A stretch of DNA of 34,409 bases from Bryobacteraceae bacterium (lineage in GTDB: Bacteria; Acidobacteriota; Terriglobia; Bryobacterales; Bryobacteraceae): the NCBI GenBank assembly GCA_025980435.1, contig JAICXK010000022.1, positions 1-34,409 on the forward strand, in the 5' to 3' direction. Every line of letters starts with the position of its first letter. The stretch's first letter is position 1. Of the stretch, positions 8,552-16,943 are shown piece by piece. Both the position numbers and the translations under genes were made by a program. Under the pieces are notes generated by a model. It did not search any database. It saw only the letters and a program-made list of their open reading frames with translations, and was not told where the DNA came from.

Positions 8552-8572
8552 TTGCCGGCTGAAACTCGGCAA
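8552..8572. terminator. Weak hairpin between the metallothionein and protease genes
   Basis: TTGCCG (8552-8557) and CGGCAA (8567-8572) pair around a 9-base loop, 27 bp after the metallothionein stop. No T-run follows, so it may only attenuate or protect the short mRNA. Confidence 0.2.
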
Positions 8573-8624
8573 CGGCACGATGAATCGTGCGCCTTCTGCT
8601 ATTCGTGGAGGGAGGCAAAGGCGC

Positions 8625-9722
8625 ATGCGCTGGTCTTTTAAAATCGGGCGGTTTGCCGGAATTAACGTTTATGTGCACGCGACGTTCTTCCTGCTGATCC
8701 TGTGGGTCGTCATCGTGCATTGGCTGGCGGGCCACTCTACGGAGGCGGTCATAGGCGGGATTGTGTTTATCCTCGTGCTGTTCGCCTGTGTGGTGTTGCA
8801 TGAATTTGGTCACGCACTGACCGCGCGCCATTACGGCGTTCCGGTAAAGGACATAACGTTGCTGCCTATCGGCGGCGTGTCGCGCTTCGAGCGAATGCCG
8901 GACAAGCCCTGGCAGGAGTTCTGGGTATCGATCGCGGGACCTTTGGTCAACGCGGTGATCGGGGTGGGAATCTGGCTGGGCCTGTTCTTCACCAACGACT
9001 TTAAGCCAGTATCCGGGTTAACGCTGACCGGCGGCCCCTTCCTGGAACGGATGATGGTGGCAAATTTCATCCTTGCGGTTTTCAACATTATTCCCGCGTT
9101 TCCCATGGACGGGGGAAGAATCCTGCGCGCTCTGCTCGCGACGCGCATGAACCATGTCCGGGCCACCCAGGTGGCTGCAGCGGTGGGCCAGGCGCTCGCT
9201 CTATTCTTCGGACTTGTCGGGCTTTTCGTCAATCCATTCCTGTTGTTTATCGCGTTGTTCGTCTGGATTGGAGCCGCGCATGAAGCACAATCCGTACAAA
9301 TTAAGGACGCATTTTCAGGTATTCCCATCCGGAACGCGATGCAAACCAGTTTTGAGAAGCTAACGACCAACAACACGCTGGGCGAGGCTGTCAAAGCGTT
9401 ACTGGATGGTTCGCAGCACGATTTTCCGGTCATGTGGGGCGATACCGTCATGGGCATACTGACGCGGAACAAACTGCTCGCCGGCCTACAGCAGCTTGGG
9501 CCAAACGAACTGGTGACCAAAGTCATGCAGCGGGAATTCGCAACAGCAGATCCGAATGAGATGCTCGAAGCGGTGTTGACGCGCTTATCGACGGCGCCCG
9601 TGCGGACGATGCCGGTCATGCAAAACGGAAATATGATCGGCCTGGTGACGCTTGAAAACCTGGGAGAGTATTTGATGGTGCAAAACGCCCTCAACCGGCG
9701 GAAGGTGTCCAAGCCGGTTTGA
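8625..9722 (+). CDS. Site-2 protease family M50 metalloprotease with two CBS domains
   Basis: A 365-residue polytopic membrane zinc protease of the S2P family that cleaves membrane-embedded substrates. The zinc site is HEFGH (59-63) in a hydrophobic helix, completed by NIIPAFPMDGG (154-164), which supplies the third ligand Asp. There are about six hydrophobic segments through residue 225. Two CBS repeats follow (about 230-350: IPIRNAMQTSFEKL and LVTKVMQREFATAD), which in this subgroup may sense adenine nucleotides. The start at 8625 is preferred to the in-frame ATG at 8580 because GGAGGGAGG lies 9 bases ahead of it and MRWSFKIGR is the usual family N-terminus. Substrate is unknown. No anti-sigma gene is adjacent. 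Confidence 0.93.
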   Translation: MRWSFKIGRFAGINVYVHATFFLLILWVVIVHWLAGHSTEAVIGGIVFILVLFACVVLHEFGHALTARHYGVPVKDITLLPIGGVSRFERMPDKPWQEFWVSIAGPLVNAVIGVGIWLGLFFTNDFKPVSGLTLTGGPFLERMMVANFILAVFNIIPAFPMDGGRILRALLATRMNHVRATQVAAAVGQALALFFGLVGLFVNPFLLFIALFVWIGAAHEAQSVQIKDAFSGIPIRNAMQTSFEKLTTNNTLGEAVKALLDGSQHDFPVMWGDTVMGILTRNKLLAGLQQLGPNELVTKVMQREFATADPNEMLEAVLTRLSTAPVRTMPVMQNGNMIGLVTLENLGEYLMVQNALNRRKVSKPV

Positions 9723-9739
9723 AAACAGACTATCAGTTG

Positions 9740-10420
9740 CTAGGCCGCGCTCCAGGGCTTCGATTCCAGAATTCCGGTGTAGCCGTTCTTCATGCGGTCT
9801 TCGATAATGGCCCAAACCTTGGGATCGCAGCCGATCCAGTGCTCGACTGCGGTGTTGCCGAGATACGGCAGGGCCGCCACGCCGATCTTGCTGGAAAAGT
9901 AGCCGCCGACGGTTAAGCTGCGAAGCTCGCTGAAGAATACCACCCAGGCGTGGTCCTCTTTAGCGGCTTTTTTCGGGTAAGCAACGCGATCGAGCAACTT
10001 TTTCTGCTGATCGGGCGGGGCGTCGGCGAAATTCTTCTGGAACTGCGCGTTCGATTCCCGGTCGAGCCACATGAGGCCGCCGAATATCTGCGCTTTCAAG
10101 TCCTCGTTGCCGTCCTGGTCGGTGCGGAAAGCGATCCAGTCATCCAGAAATTCGGGAACGCCGGCCTGGGTTGCGCTGCCGCCGTGCTCGTCGGCGGGAA
10201 TGATGAGATCGGAGAGAACCTGTATGCTCTGCCATTGATGGTCATCGAAGGTCTGGCGCTTGTATGGTCCGGTAGCAGCGCTCGTTTGCGGAGCCATATG
10301 GGCATGGCCGTCGTGCGCCTCGGCGATACCGGTTCCAGCCAGGGCAGCAATGGCCGGCACAGCGCCAAAAATCTGGAAAACGTCGCGACGGCTTACACCG
10401 GATTTCTCAGTCTCTTGCAT
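9740..10420 (-). CDS. Gluconate 2-dehydrogenase subunit 3 family protein, Tat-exported
   Basis: The small partner of a membrane- or periplasm-associated GMC dehydrogenase; 226 residues. The N-terminus carries SRRDVFQ followed by a hydrophobic run and GIAEAHD, a twin-arginine signal. The mature protein starts His-rich (HDGHAHM). The core from HQWQSIQVLSDLIIPADEHGG to about 200 is the family signature. It starts 11 bp after the stop of the GMC gene, with GGGAG overlapping that junction, so the two are co-transcribed. Because the GMC subunit has no signal of its own, this protein probably carries it through the Tat pore as a folded complex. Confidence 0.92.
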   Translation of the reverse strand: MQETEKSGVSRRDVFQIFGAVPAIAALAGTGIAEAHDGHAHMAPQTSAATGPYKRQTFDDHQWQSIQVLSDLIIPADEHGGSATQAGVPEFLDDWIAFRTDQDGNEDLKAQIFGGLMWLDRESNAQFQKNFADAPPDQQKKLLDRVAYPKKAAKEDHAWVVFFSELRSLTVGGYFSSKIGVAALPYLGNTAVEHWIGCDPKVWAIIEDRMKNGYTGILESKPWSAA

Positions 10421-10431
10421 CGTATTGCTCC

Positions 10432-12147
10432 CTAAACCTTCACGTTCAGTTTCTTGACCTGATCGACCACGTAATCGGAAGTGCGCCAGCCGAGCGCGGA
10501 AATGGTAAGCGTCGGATTCTTGTCGGCGTTGCTCACAAAAGGCGCGGCATCCGTAATAAAGAGGTTCTTCACATCCCAGGCCTGGCAGTACTTGTTCAGA
10601 ACCGATGTCTTTGGATTATCCCCGATCTTCGTCGCGCCCACCTCATGAATGATCTCACCGCCGCGGGAGATACCCCAGTCGGTATCTGCGCCGTGCTTAC
10701 GAGTGACGATTCCGCCCATCTTCTCGATGATTTCCTGAAAAGTTTCCTGCATGTGCTTAGCTTGCAGAATCTCGTCCTGACTCCATTTGAAATGGAACCG
10801 CAGCACCGGAATTCCCCACTCATCGACGGTATTCGGATCGATTTCGCAATAACTATCTTCGTTGGGAATCATCTCGCCGCGGCCGGAGAAATGCACATCG
10901 CAGCCGTACAGCTTGCGTAGATTCTCCTTCATTTCCACGCCATAGCCGCCATCGAGGAAATGCGTGGCGTAACCGCCCAGAGTGCCGGCGCCAGGCTGAT
11001 TGCGCCCGCCGCCAAGTTCGATATGATAACCGCGCGCAAACCCCAGCTTACCCGCCAGTTGTTCTTTGTACAGCCACCACGGCATATAGAGGTGCATGCC
11101 GCCGACGCCGTCTTCATTCTGCGGGGGAAGATCCTGGAGGATCGGCAGAAAACCGCTGACAGCGGAGCCGACCGTATCCATAATGTAGCGGCCCACCAGT
11201 CCTGAGGAGTTCGCAATCCCGTTCGGGAACTGGCTGCTCCTGGAGTTGAGCATGATGCGCGCCGTCTCGCAGCAACTCGCGGCCAGCACCACGATTTTGG
11301 CGCGGACCTGCACTTCATTGCGGGTCTTCTTGTCCACGTAGGAAACGCCGGTCGCCAGCCCGTCGCCGCCGAGCAGAACCTCGCGGACCATCGCGCTGGT
11401 GCGAATTTCGAGATTGCCGGTCTTCATGGCGGGAAACAGGTGGACACCCGGCGAATTGAAGTTCGCATTCACTCCGCAGGAACGCCCGCACTGCGCGCAA
11501 TAGTGGCACGCAGGACGCCCGTTCAGCGGTTGCGTCAGGATGGCGAGCCGGGACGGAATGCAGGGAATCTTAAGCTTGTCGGAGGCGATCTTAATAAGCC
11601 GCTCGTAACCGCGAGGCGCGGGCGGAGGCTGAAACTTACCATCGGGCGTGTTCTCCAGGTGCTCAATGGAACCAAACACGCCGATGAGTTCTTCCGCTTT
11701 GTCGTAATAAGGAGCGAGTTCTTCGTATGTGAAGGGCCAGTCGAAGCCCTTGCCGTCACGGCTGTAAGGCTTAAAGTCGTACGGCCCCATGCGCAGCGAA
11801 ATGCGGCCATAGTGGTTGGTGCGGCCGCCCAGCATGCGGGCGCGCCACCACATCCAATCGGAACCGGGCGCGTTGGTATAGGGTTCGCCCGGAACCTGCC
11901 AGCCGCCCACCGTGGTTGCATCGAAAGCGCCCCAGGGCTTGTATTTCGTACCCGCGCCGCGGTGCGGAACCTGGTACGGCCATTCGAACATCTTTGAGTT
12001 CTTGGTGCAATCGAACCAGTCGCCCGCTTCGAGCACGCAGGTCTTCGCGCCCGCCTTGGCCAAAACCTGAGCGGCCACACCGCCGCCGGCGCCCGAACCG
12101 ACAATCACCACGTCATACGTTTTGGGGGTCGCCTTCACCTGGGCCAT
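10432..12147 (-). CDS. GMC family FAD-dependent dehydrogenase (large subunit)
   Basis: A 571-residue flavoprotein of the glucose-methanol-choline oxidoreductase family, related to the large subunit of gluconate/sugar dehydrogenases. The FAD-binding GSGAGGG is at 17-23, followed by LEAGDWF about 20 residues on. GGRTNHYGRISLRMG is the second flavin block. Near residue 212-222, CHYCAQCGRSC spaces four cysteines CX2CX2CX3C, which could hold an Fe-S cluster. The C-terminus has NKYCQAWDVKNLFITDAAPF and NADKNPTLTISALGWR, the catalytic/FAD-ring region. It oxidises a sugar or alcohol, exact substrate unknown. It has no signal peptide, so export likely depends on the Tat-signal subunit 3 encoded downstream. 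No cytochrome c subunit gene is adjacent. Confidence 0.93.
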   Translation of the reverse strand: MAQVKATPKTYDVVIVGSGAGGGVAAQVLAKAGAKTCVLEAGDWFDCTKNSKMFEWPYQVPHRGAGTKYKPWGAFDATTVGGWQVPGEPYTNAPGSDWMWWRARMLGGRTNHYGRISLRMGPYDFKPYSRDGKGFDWPFTYEELAPYYDKAEELIGVFGSIEHLENTPDGKFQPPPAPRGYERLIKIASDKLKIPCIPSRLAILTQPLNGRPACHYCAQCGRSCGVNANFNSPGVHLFPAMKTGNLEIRTSAMVREVLLGGDGLATGVSYVDKKTRNEVQVRAKIVVLAASCCETARIMLNSRSSQFPNGIANSSGLVGRYIMDTVGSAVSGFLPILQDLPPQNEDGVGGMHLYMPWWLYKEQLAGKLGFARGYHIELGGGRNQPGAGTLGGYATHFLDGGYGVEMKENLRKLYGCDVHFSGRGEMIPNEDSYCEIDPNTVDEWGIPVLRFHFKWSQDEILQAKHMQETFQEIIEKMGGIVTRKHGADTDWGISRGGEIIHEVGATKIGDNPKTSVLNKYCQAWDVKNLFITDAAPFVSNADKNPTLTISALGWRTSDYVVDQVKKLNVKV

Positions 12148-12154
12148 ATGTCTA

Positions 12155-12181
12155 AATTTACACCTCGGAAGTTTCGCGCAA
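12155..12181 (-). promoter_or_regulatory. Weak promoter candidate for the GMC operon
   Basis: On the minus strand TTGCGC (12181-12176) and TAAATT (12160-12155) are separated by 15 bp, just past the upstream terminator and about 8 bp before the GMC start. The spacing is short and the match is poor. It is listed because the terminator makes a separate promoter necessary. Confidence 0.2.
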
Positions 12182-12221
12182 GAAAAAGTCCCGCACAGGT
12201 TTTTGTTCCTGTGCGGGACTT
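12182..12221 (-). terminator. Strong Rho-independent terminator of the first TonB receptor gene
   Basis: CCTGTGCGGGACTT (12208-12221) and AAGTCCCGCACAGG (12186-12199) form a perfect 14-bp stem around an 8-base loop. On the minus strand the stem is followed by TTTTTCT. It begins 19 bp after the receptor stop codon and separates that gene from the GMC operon. Confidence 0.93.
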
Positions 12222-12240
12222 GATTGAAAGTAACAACAGG

Positions 12241-15200
12241 TCAGAAGGAGAAACGGAGAGAAAGCTGCAGGTTGCGCACGTCGTCCGTTTTGCCGGTGAT
12301 CTTGCCGAAGGTGGCTTTGTTGGTCGGATCAAGCTGAACGGTACTCAAGTTCGGATGGTTGAAGGCGTTGAACGCTTCGGCGCGGAACTGGAAGGCGAAC
12401 CGCTCGGTTACAGCGAACTTCTTGAACAGGCCGAGGTTCCAGTTGTTGAAGCCCGGGCTGTAAACGCTGTCGCGAACACCGTCCTGAGTCACAAACGTAC
12501 CCTTTGCGGGCGGTGTGAAGATTGGCGAGCCATCCGGGTTGGAAACGTTGAACCAATAGTTGCCCTGACTTCCCGGATTGGCACTGGCGGAATCGAAGTT
12601 TTTCGGATAAGTGATTTTGCCGTTCATGGCCCAAAACTGTCCAACTTTGTTATTGGAACAGCCGAAGCTACCGTCCTGGCCGACCCCGGCGTAATCATTG
12701 CTTAAGCCGACGTTACAGGGAGTTCCGGTCTGAGCCTGGAAGATACCGCTGATCTGCCACCCGCCAAGAATCTTGCCGGGAAGCGTGTTCTGGCTGCGGA
12801 GGAACGGCAGTTCGTAAAGGAAGTTGATGATAAAGATGTGGCGGGCGTCGAACTCGGACGGTCCCCAGAGGTTGTGGGCGTCGTAGGTGTTCGGGATGAT
12901 GTCGCGCTGGTTCGATCCGTCGTCCCAGCTCTTGCTATACGTGTAGGCTGCGCCGAACTGCAGACCTTGCGAGAAGCGCCGGTTCCAACTGAGCTGCAGC
13001 GAATGATAAGTGGAACTGGCGACGTTGTCGGTTTCGCGAATGGAGTTGTAGCCCTTGTAGGGTCGGAGCGCATCCAAGTTTACACCTGGGTTCGCTGCGA
13101 CTGTGGCAGGTGTTGGCTGGTTAATATCGGCTTCCCGCTGCAGGTGCAGGCCGCGGCGTCCAACGTAGGCAGCGCTGAACACCGAATTGAAGATTTCACG
13201 TTCCACAGTGAAGTTCCAGTTCCAGGCTGAAGGATTCTTGAAGGTGCGGCTCTGGGCAGTGACTGTCAACGGAAGAACGTTGGTTGAAGTGCCTCCCGGA
13301 TTGTCCACGTTTCCGAAGCTGACGTTGGCCGTCGGCTGGAAGGGCGGATTTCCACCGAGGAAAATGGAATCGCTTACGCCAAGCCGGGTGAAGTACTCCC
13401 CTGCCCCGGCGCGAATAACCGTCTTAGGATCCAACTGGTATGCAATACCAAGCCGGGGTTGAACTTGGCCCCATTGAATATTTGAGTAATAGCGCGGATA
13501 GCTGCCGCCACGAAATAAATAACTAAGCGATGGATCGGTGGCGGCGGGGAAGCGGCCTTTAGCGGAATCGGGAAATCCGCTGCCGGGAATAACCATGCCG
13601 TTGTAGCGGTCGCCGTTACCAACGATAATCTGGCCGGCATTCGCTCCGCTTGGAATGACACTTACGGCTTTAGAGGGATCATACAGCGTGGGATCGAAAA
13701 CGATCATGTTGCGCCAGAGCGCACTGTACGGAACAATGACGGTGTAGCGCACCCCGTAATTCAGCGTCAACTTGGGCGTCACTTTCCAGGAGTCTTGCGC
13801 GTAAGGTTCGTAGCTGCTCCCGCGGAAAATCGTGTAGGCGCGCTGCCCAAGTTCGGAATAACTGTCGAACAGACCCAGCGCCACGTTCGCGATTGCGTTA
13901 CCCGAGCCAGGGAAACCAGAGCGGGAGTCAGTGAACTGGAACTGGCCGTTCTGGTTGTTGGTGCAGGTGGGGCACGCGCTCACGTTGATTTCGTCATTAT
14001 CGTTCTCGCCCGAATGCTCATAATAGAAGCCGAACTTCATGGTGTGGCTTCCCTTAACCCAGGTCAAGCTATCCGATAACGTGTAAATCGGACCTGAGGA
14101 ATGAGACGGATAAGGGCCTCCCGTCAAGCCATTCAATCCTGTGATATTCGCAGTCGGGATGCGCGTCGGAATCAGCTTGCCCGAAGGGAAAAGATACGGA
14201 TAATTGATTCCTACCGTTGTGCGGTCCAGGAAGTGCGCCTCGTCGACGGGAATGTAGACATCGTCCAGGCTAACGGTGGCAAGCGTTTCGTTCACCAGCG
14301 TTGGACTAATCGTCCAAACGTAATCGAGCGAGTTGGTTTGGTTGGGACGATTGAAGAATTTCGGCGTCTCGGTCGGTGTGCCGTCGAGCGGTTGATATTC
14401 AAAGAAGGAATAGTTGTTGCGCCGAAACTGCAGCCGTTGCCTATCGGTCACGTTGATATCGACCGCTAATGTATCCTTGCGCTGATTCTGGGGATGGAGA
14501 GCCGTGACGAAGAGGTTACTGTTACCGATGAAATCGCCGATGGCCAGATTTGGAGCCGGATACGCCTTCAAGATGCCAAGCCCGTTTGGACTCAGTTTAT
14601 TTGCCGGAATGATATTTCCGGCATAAGGCGCGCCGGTTGTGGGATCGTGGAGTTGCACAACCTTGCCCAAAATATTCTGCGGGCCGAGGGTTAGCAACTC
14701 GCTAAAGTTTCCCTGGCGCATCAGGTTTGTCGGAACGGTCCAGGTGGCGCTGTCCGTAAAGCGATACCGGACCCACTCCTGTCCCCAATACCAGAAATAT
14801 TTGCTCTTGTCCTTATTGAACTTGCCGGGAATATAGAACGGACCGCCAATGTTGTATCCGAACTGGTTATAGCGGAACGGAGCCACATCCTCCTGGTTCT
14901 TGGTATGGTTGCGGGTCCAGGTGTTGGCGTTCAAGACATTATTACGAAAGTATTCATACCCTGCACCGTGGAAATCAGACCCGCCCGCGCGGGTTACGAT
15001 ACGGATTTGAGCGCCGGAGGTACGGCCGTATTCGGCGGCGTAACCAGCAGTCAAAACCTGGATTTCGGATGTCGAATCCACATCGGCCGAGCCCAAGCTG
15101 GTTCCATTGGAGCGCGTCCGCGTAGCCGGGGCACCGTCGTAAGTGATCAGGTTATCCGGGTTGCGGGATCCGTTGAAGTTCGAAGGACCCTGGCCGAAGC

Positions 15201-15732
15201 TGAAATTCAGGCCGGAGAGATTGCCGCCGCGCGCGCCGGGCACCAGACTCGCCATATTGATAGGATTGCGCCCATTCAATTCGAGAGCCTCGATTTGTTG
15301 TCGCGTGACCAACTTCTGGACAGAAGCCGTTTCCGTTTGGAGCTGTGTAGCGGCAGCGGAGACCTCAACCGTTTCCGATGCGGCGCCTAACTGAAGGGCA
15401 GCGTTGACTTGCAGCGTGGACGCGGGGTCCAGCTTATTGTTCGCGCTGTCGAACTTTTTAAATCCGGCCGCCGTGACGCTGACGGTATACATACCCGGCG
15501 GAATGTTCGTAACCGAATACACTCCGTCCTGGTTGGAGGCCGCCGTGCGCTGGCTGCCATTAGCGGTGTTCGTCACCGTCACCTGCGCGTTTGGAACAGT
15601 CGCACCCGATGGGTCATGAACGGTTCCGTTAATCGTGCCGTTGTCCGACTGGGCAAAGGCGATTCCTGATAAAGCGAGACAGACAGTGAACGCCAGACAG
15701 AGGCGTGCTGCCCTTGCAAGCAGAGCTTTCAT
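12241..15732 (-). CDS. Oar-like TonB-dependent receptor with N-terminal carboxypeptidase-regulatory domain
   Basis: An outer-membrane beta-barrel receptor, 1163 residues, that imports or binds a large substrate using TonB energy. A Sec signal covers 1-28 (ending GIAFAQ). A carboxypeptidase-regulatory-like (CNA-B-type) domain follows at about 32-115 (GTINGTVHDPSGATVPNAQV to GMYTVSVTAAGF), then a plug domain (LVTRQQIEALELNGRNP, GAQIRIVTRAGGS) and a barrel ending in LQLSLRFSF, the aromatic C-terminal barrel signal. ATG at 15732 is chosen over an upstream TTG because GGGGAG lies 5 bases before it and the signal peptide starts there. Such Oar-like receptors are abundant in Solibacter-type genomes, and substrate cannot be read from sequence. 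A strong terminator follows, so it is monocistronic. Confidence 0.92.
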   Translation of the reverse strand: MKALLARAARLCLAFTVCLALSGIAFAQSDNGTINGTVHDPSGATVPNAQVTVTNTANGSQRTAASNQDGVYSVTNIPPGMYTVSVTAAGFKKFDSANNKLDPASTLQVNAALQLGAASETVEVSAAATQLQTETASVQKLVTRQQIEALELNGRNPINMASLVPGARGGNLSGLNFSFGQGPSNFNGSRNPDNLITYDGAPATRTRSNGTSLGSADVDSTSEIQVLTAGYAAEYGRTSGAQIRIVTRAGGSDFHGAGYEYFRNNVLNANTWTRNHTKNQEDVAPFRYNQFGYNIGGPFYIPGKFNKDKSKYFWYWGQEWVRYRFTDSATWTVPTNLMRQGNFSELLTLGPQNILGKVVQLHDPTTGAPYAGNIIPANKLSPNGLGILKAYPAPNLAIGDFIGNSNLFVTALHPQNQRKDTLAVDINVTDRQRLQFRRNNYSFFEYQPLDGTPTETPKFFNRPNQTNSLDYVWTISPTLVNETLATVSLDDVYIPVDEAHFLDRTTVGINYPYLFPSGKLIPTRIPTANITGLNGLTGGPYPSHSSGPIYTLSDSLTWVKGSHTMKFGFYYEHSGENDNDEINVSACPTCTNNQNGQFQFTDSRSGFPGSGNAIANVALGLFDSYSELGQRAYTIFRGSSYEPYAQDSWKVTPKLTLNYGVRYTVIVPYSALWRNMIVFDPTLYDPSKAVSVIPSGANAGQIIVGNGDRYNGMVIPGSGFPDSAKGRFPAATDPSLSYLFRGGSYPRYYSNIQWGQVQPRLGIAYQLDPKTVIRAGAGEYFTRLGVSDSIFLGGNPPFQPTANVSFGNVDNPGGTSTNVLPLTVTAQSRTFKNPSAWNWNFTVEREIFNSVFSAAYVGRRGLHLQREADINQPTPATVAANPGVNLDALRPYKGYNSIRETDNVASSTYHSLQLSWNRRFSQGLQFGAAYTYSKSWDDGSNQRDIIPNTYDAHNLWGPSEFDARHIFIINFLYELPFLRSQNTLPGKILGGWQISGIFQAQTGTPCNVGLSNDYAGVGQDGSFGCSNNKVGQFWAMNGKITYPKNFDSASANPGSQGNYWFNVSNPDGSPIFTPPAKGTFVTQDGVRDSVYSPGFNNWNLGLFKKFAVTERFAFQFRAEAFNAFNHPNLSTVQLDPTNKATFGKITGKTDDVRNLQLSLRFSF

Positions 15733-15837
15733 AGAACTCCCCAAAATATGTAAGAACTTGACTTTGACTACCCGAAGTTCAGGCGCAGAAAATAAATTCC
15801 GCAGCCGTGAACTCAACAACTAACCCACTGTTGGATG

Positions 15838-15843
15838 AGTATA
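15838..15843 (-). promoter_or_regulatory. Candidate -10 hexamer upstream of the first TonB receptor
   Basis: The minus strand reads TATACT about 105 bp before the receptor ATG, implying a leader of roughly 100 nt. No convincing -35 was found. The rest of the 15733-15921 gap holds this leader plus a hairpin doublet; nothing else was seen. Confidence 0.25.
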
Positions 15844-15860
15844 CTACGGTTGGATCGAGG

Positions 15861-15889
15861 AAAACGGATGCCGCCAGGAATGGCGGCAT
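15861..15889 (-). terminator. Probable terminator of the minus-strand sugar-isomerase-like gene
   Basis: ATGCCGCCA (15868-15876) and TGGCGGCAT (15881-15889) form a perfect 9-bp stem with a 4-base loop. On the minus strand it is followed after CCG by TTTT. It sits 33 bp past the stop of the isomerase-like gene and is also the second hairpin of a REP-like doublet, so one element may serve both roles. Confidence 0.5.
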
Positions 15890-15913
15890 GGCAGCGCTGG
15901 AGCGCCGCTCCAC
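15868..15913 (-). repeat. REP-like hairpin doublet, solo copy
   Basis: On the minus strand a 46-bp unit reads block GTGGAGCGGC, ten variable bases, block TGCCATGCCG, ten variable bases, block CGGCAT. The same blocks at the same spacing occur at 17824-17869: 10/10, 10/10 and 5/6 identical, while the ten-base spacers differ. Each half folds: TGGAGCG pairs with CGCTCCA, and ATGCCGCCA with TGGCGGCAT. It lies between two genes with no transposase beside it, as expected of a dispersed REP copy. Confidence 0.7.
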
Positions 15914-15921
15914 AACACCGG

Positions 15922-16893
15922 TTACGGGACGTATTGATCCAAATAGCGCTTCGCCATGATGAAGCCCATTTTGAAGTCGTCGCTGAAATCCGGGCCGTGA
16001 TTGGTGCCCGCGCCATAGAGCGGATCTTCCTGTTCGATGCTCATGGCGCCCGCATAGCCGACATTCTGCAAGATGGAGAAGAACTCACGCCAATTGATGG
16101 AGCCCATGCCGGGAATGCGATAGCGCCACCAGCGCGCCTTATTCACGGGATCGATGCCTCCAGCGCGGAGTACCGGCCAGAGTATTTCGGTGTCCTTCAG
16201 GTGAACGTCGTAAATCCTGTCCACGAACTGGCGGGCCGTTTCGATGGGATCCATGAACTGACGAACGAAATGCGAAGGGTCGAACTGAAGGCCGACATAG
16301 GGGGAATCGCCAAAGCCTTTGAACAGCGCCTCAAAACCTACCGGGCTCGTGGCGAGATTGGCCTCATTCGGATATGGCTCCCAGAGCAGGCGTACATTGT
16401 TCTGTTCGCAGGCCGGGAAATACTTTTCCTTGTACACCTGAACGATTTCGTCCACCTGGTCCTGGAACGGTTTGGCGGGATCGCGGCCCGATTGCGTTCC
16501 GATGTAAGGGACCTTCAGCTTTCCGGCGAGAGCGATGGCTTTGACGAAGTAATCGTTCACTTGCGCGCGGCGCGATGGGTCGGAAGCGATGTGGTTCCCA
16601 TCGATCTGGAACGCGGACACGTGCATGTCATTCTTCTGCAGCACCGACTGCAACTCTTGCACTTGCGCGTCGCTGATGGTCGTGGCATCGAGGGTCGAGC
16701 GCGGGCCGGCGCTCAGGATCATGTTGGTAAAGCCGTGCGATTTCGCGAACTCGACGTTGCCCGGCGTATAGCGGCCCAGCACACCGAGACGCGGCTTCCA
16801 TTCCGTGTGCCGGCGGCGCTGCGAATTTGGAGGAGTTTGCGATCGTAAAGCCGCCGCGAAGGCGAGTGAGCTAACCAGGGTTCGACGAGTCAT
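15922..16893 (-). CDS. Sugar phosphate isomerase/epimerase-like TIM-barrel protein, exported
   Basis: A 323-residue protein of the xylose-isomerase-like TIM barrel (AP endonuclease 2) superfamily. The N-terminus MTRRTLVSSLAFAAALRSQ has an RR pair and a hydrophobic run, a likely Tat or Sec signal. Metal-site candidates include LLWEPYPNEAN, GLQFDPSHF (Asp and His), YDVHLKDTE and MSIEQED near the C-terminus. The family includes isomerases, epimerases and 3-keto-sugar enzymes, and this one has no assigned substrate. It is divergent from a second member of the same superfamily, with starts 50 bp apart. The start is the only sensible ATG; no Shine-Dalgarno was seen. Confidence 0.85.
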   Translation of the reverse strand: MTRRTLVSSLAFAAALRSQTPPNSQRRRHTEWKPRLGVLGRYTPGNVEFAKSHGFTNMILSAGPRSTLDATTISDAQVQELQSVLQKNDMHVSAFQIDGNHIASDPSRRAQVNDYFVKAIALAGKLKVPYIGTQSGRDPAKPFQDQVDEIVQVYKEKYFPACEQNNVRLLWEPYPNEANLATSPVGFEALFKGFGDSPYVGLQFDPSHFVRQFMDPIETARQFVDRIYDVHLKDTEILWPVLRAGGIDPVNKARWWRYRIPGMGSINWREFFSILQNVGYAGAMSIEQEDPLYGAGTNHGPDFSDDFKMGFIMAKRYLDQYVP

Positions 16894-16943
16894 CGTGATA
16901 AGTGTATTACCCGCCGGTTCCGATCGTGAGAGAATACCGCTGA

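Noticed and set aside
8334-8831. A 165-residue minus-strand frame over the metallothionein and protease start
   Set aside because: The plus-strand reading has a good RBS, a Cys pattern and a protease N-terminus; the minus frame has no domain.
8831-9712. A 293-residue minus-strand frame opposite the M50 protease
   Set aside because: The plus strand has HEFGH and NIIPAFPMDGG in frame with an RBS; the antisense frame is a codon-bias shadow.
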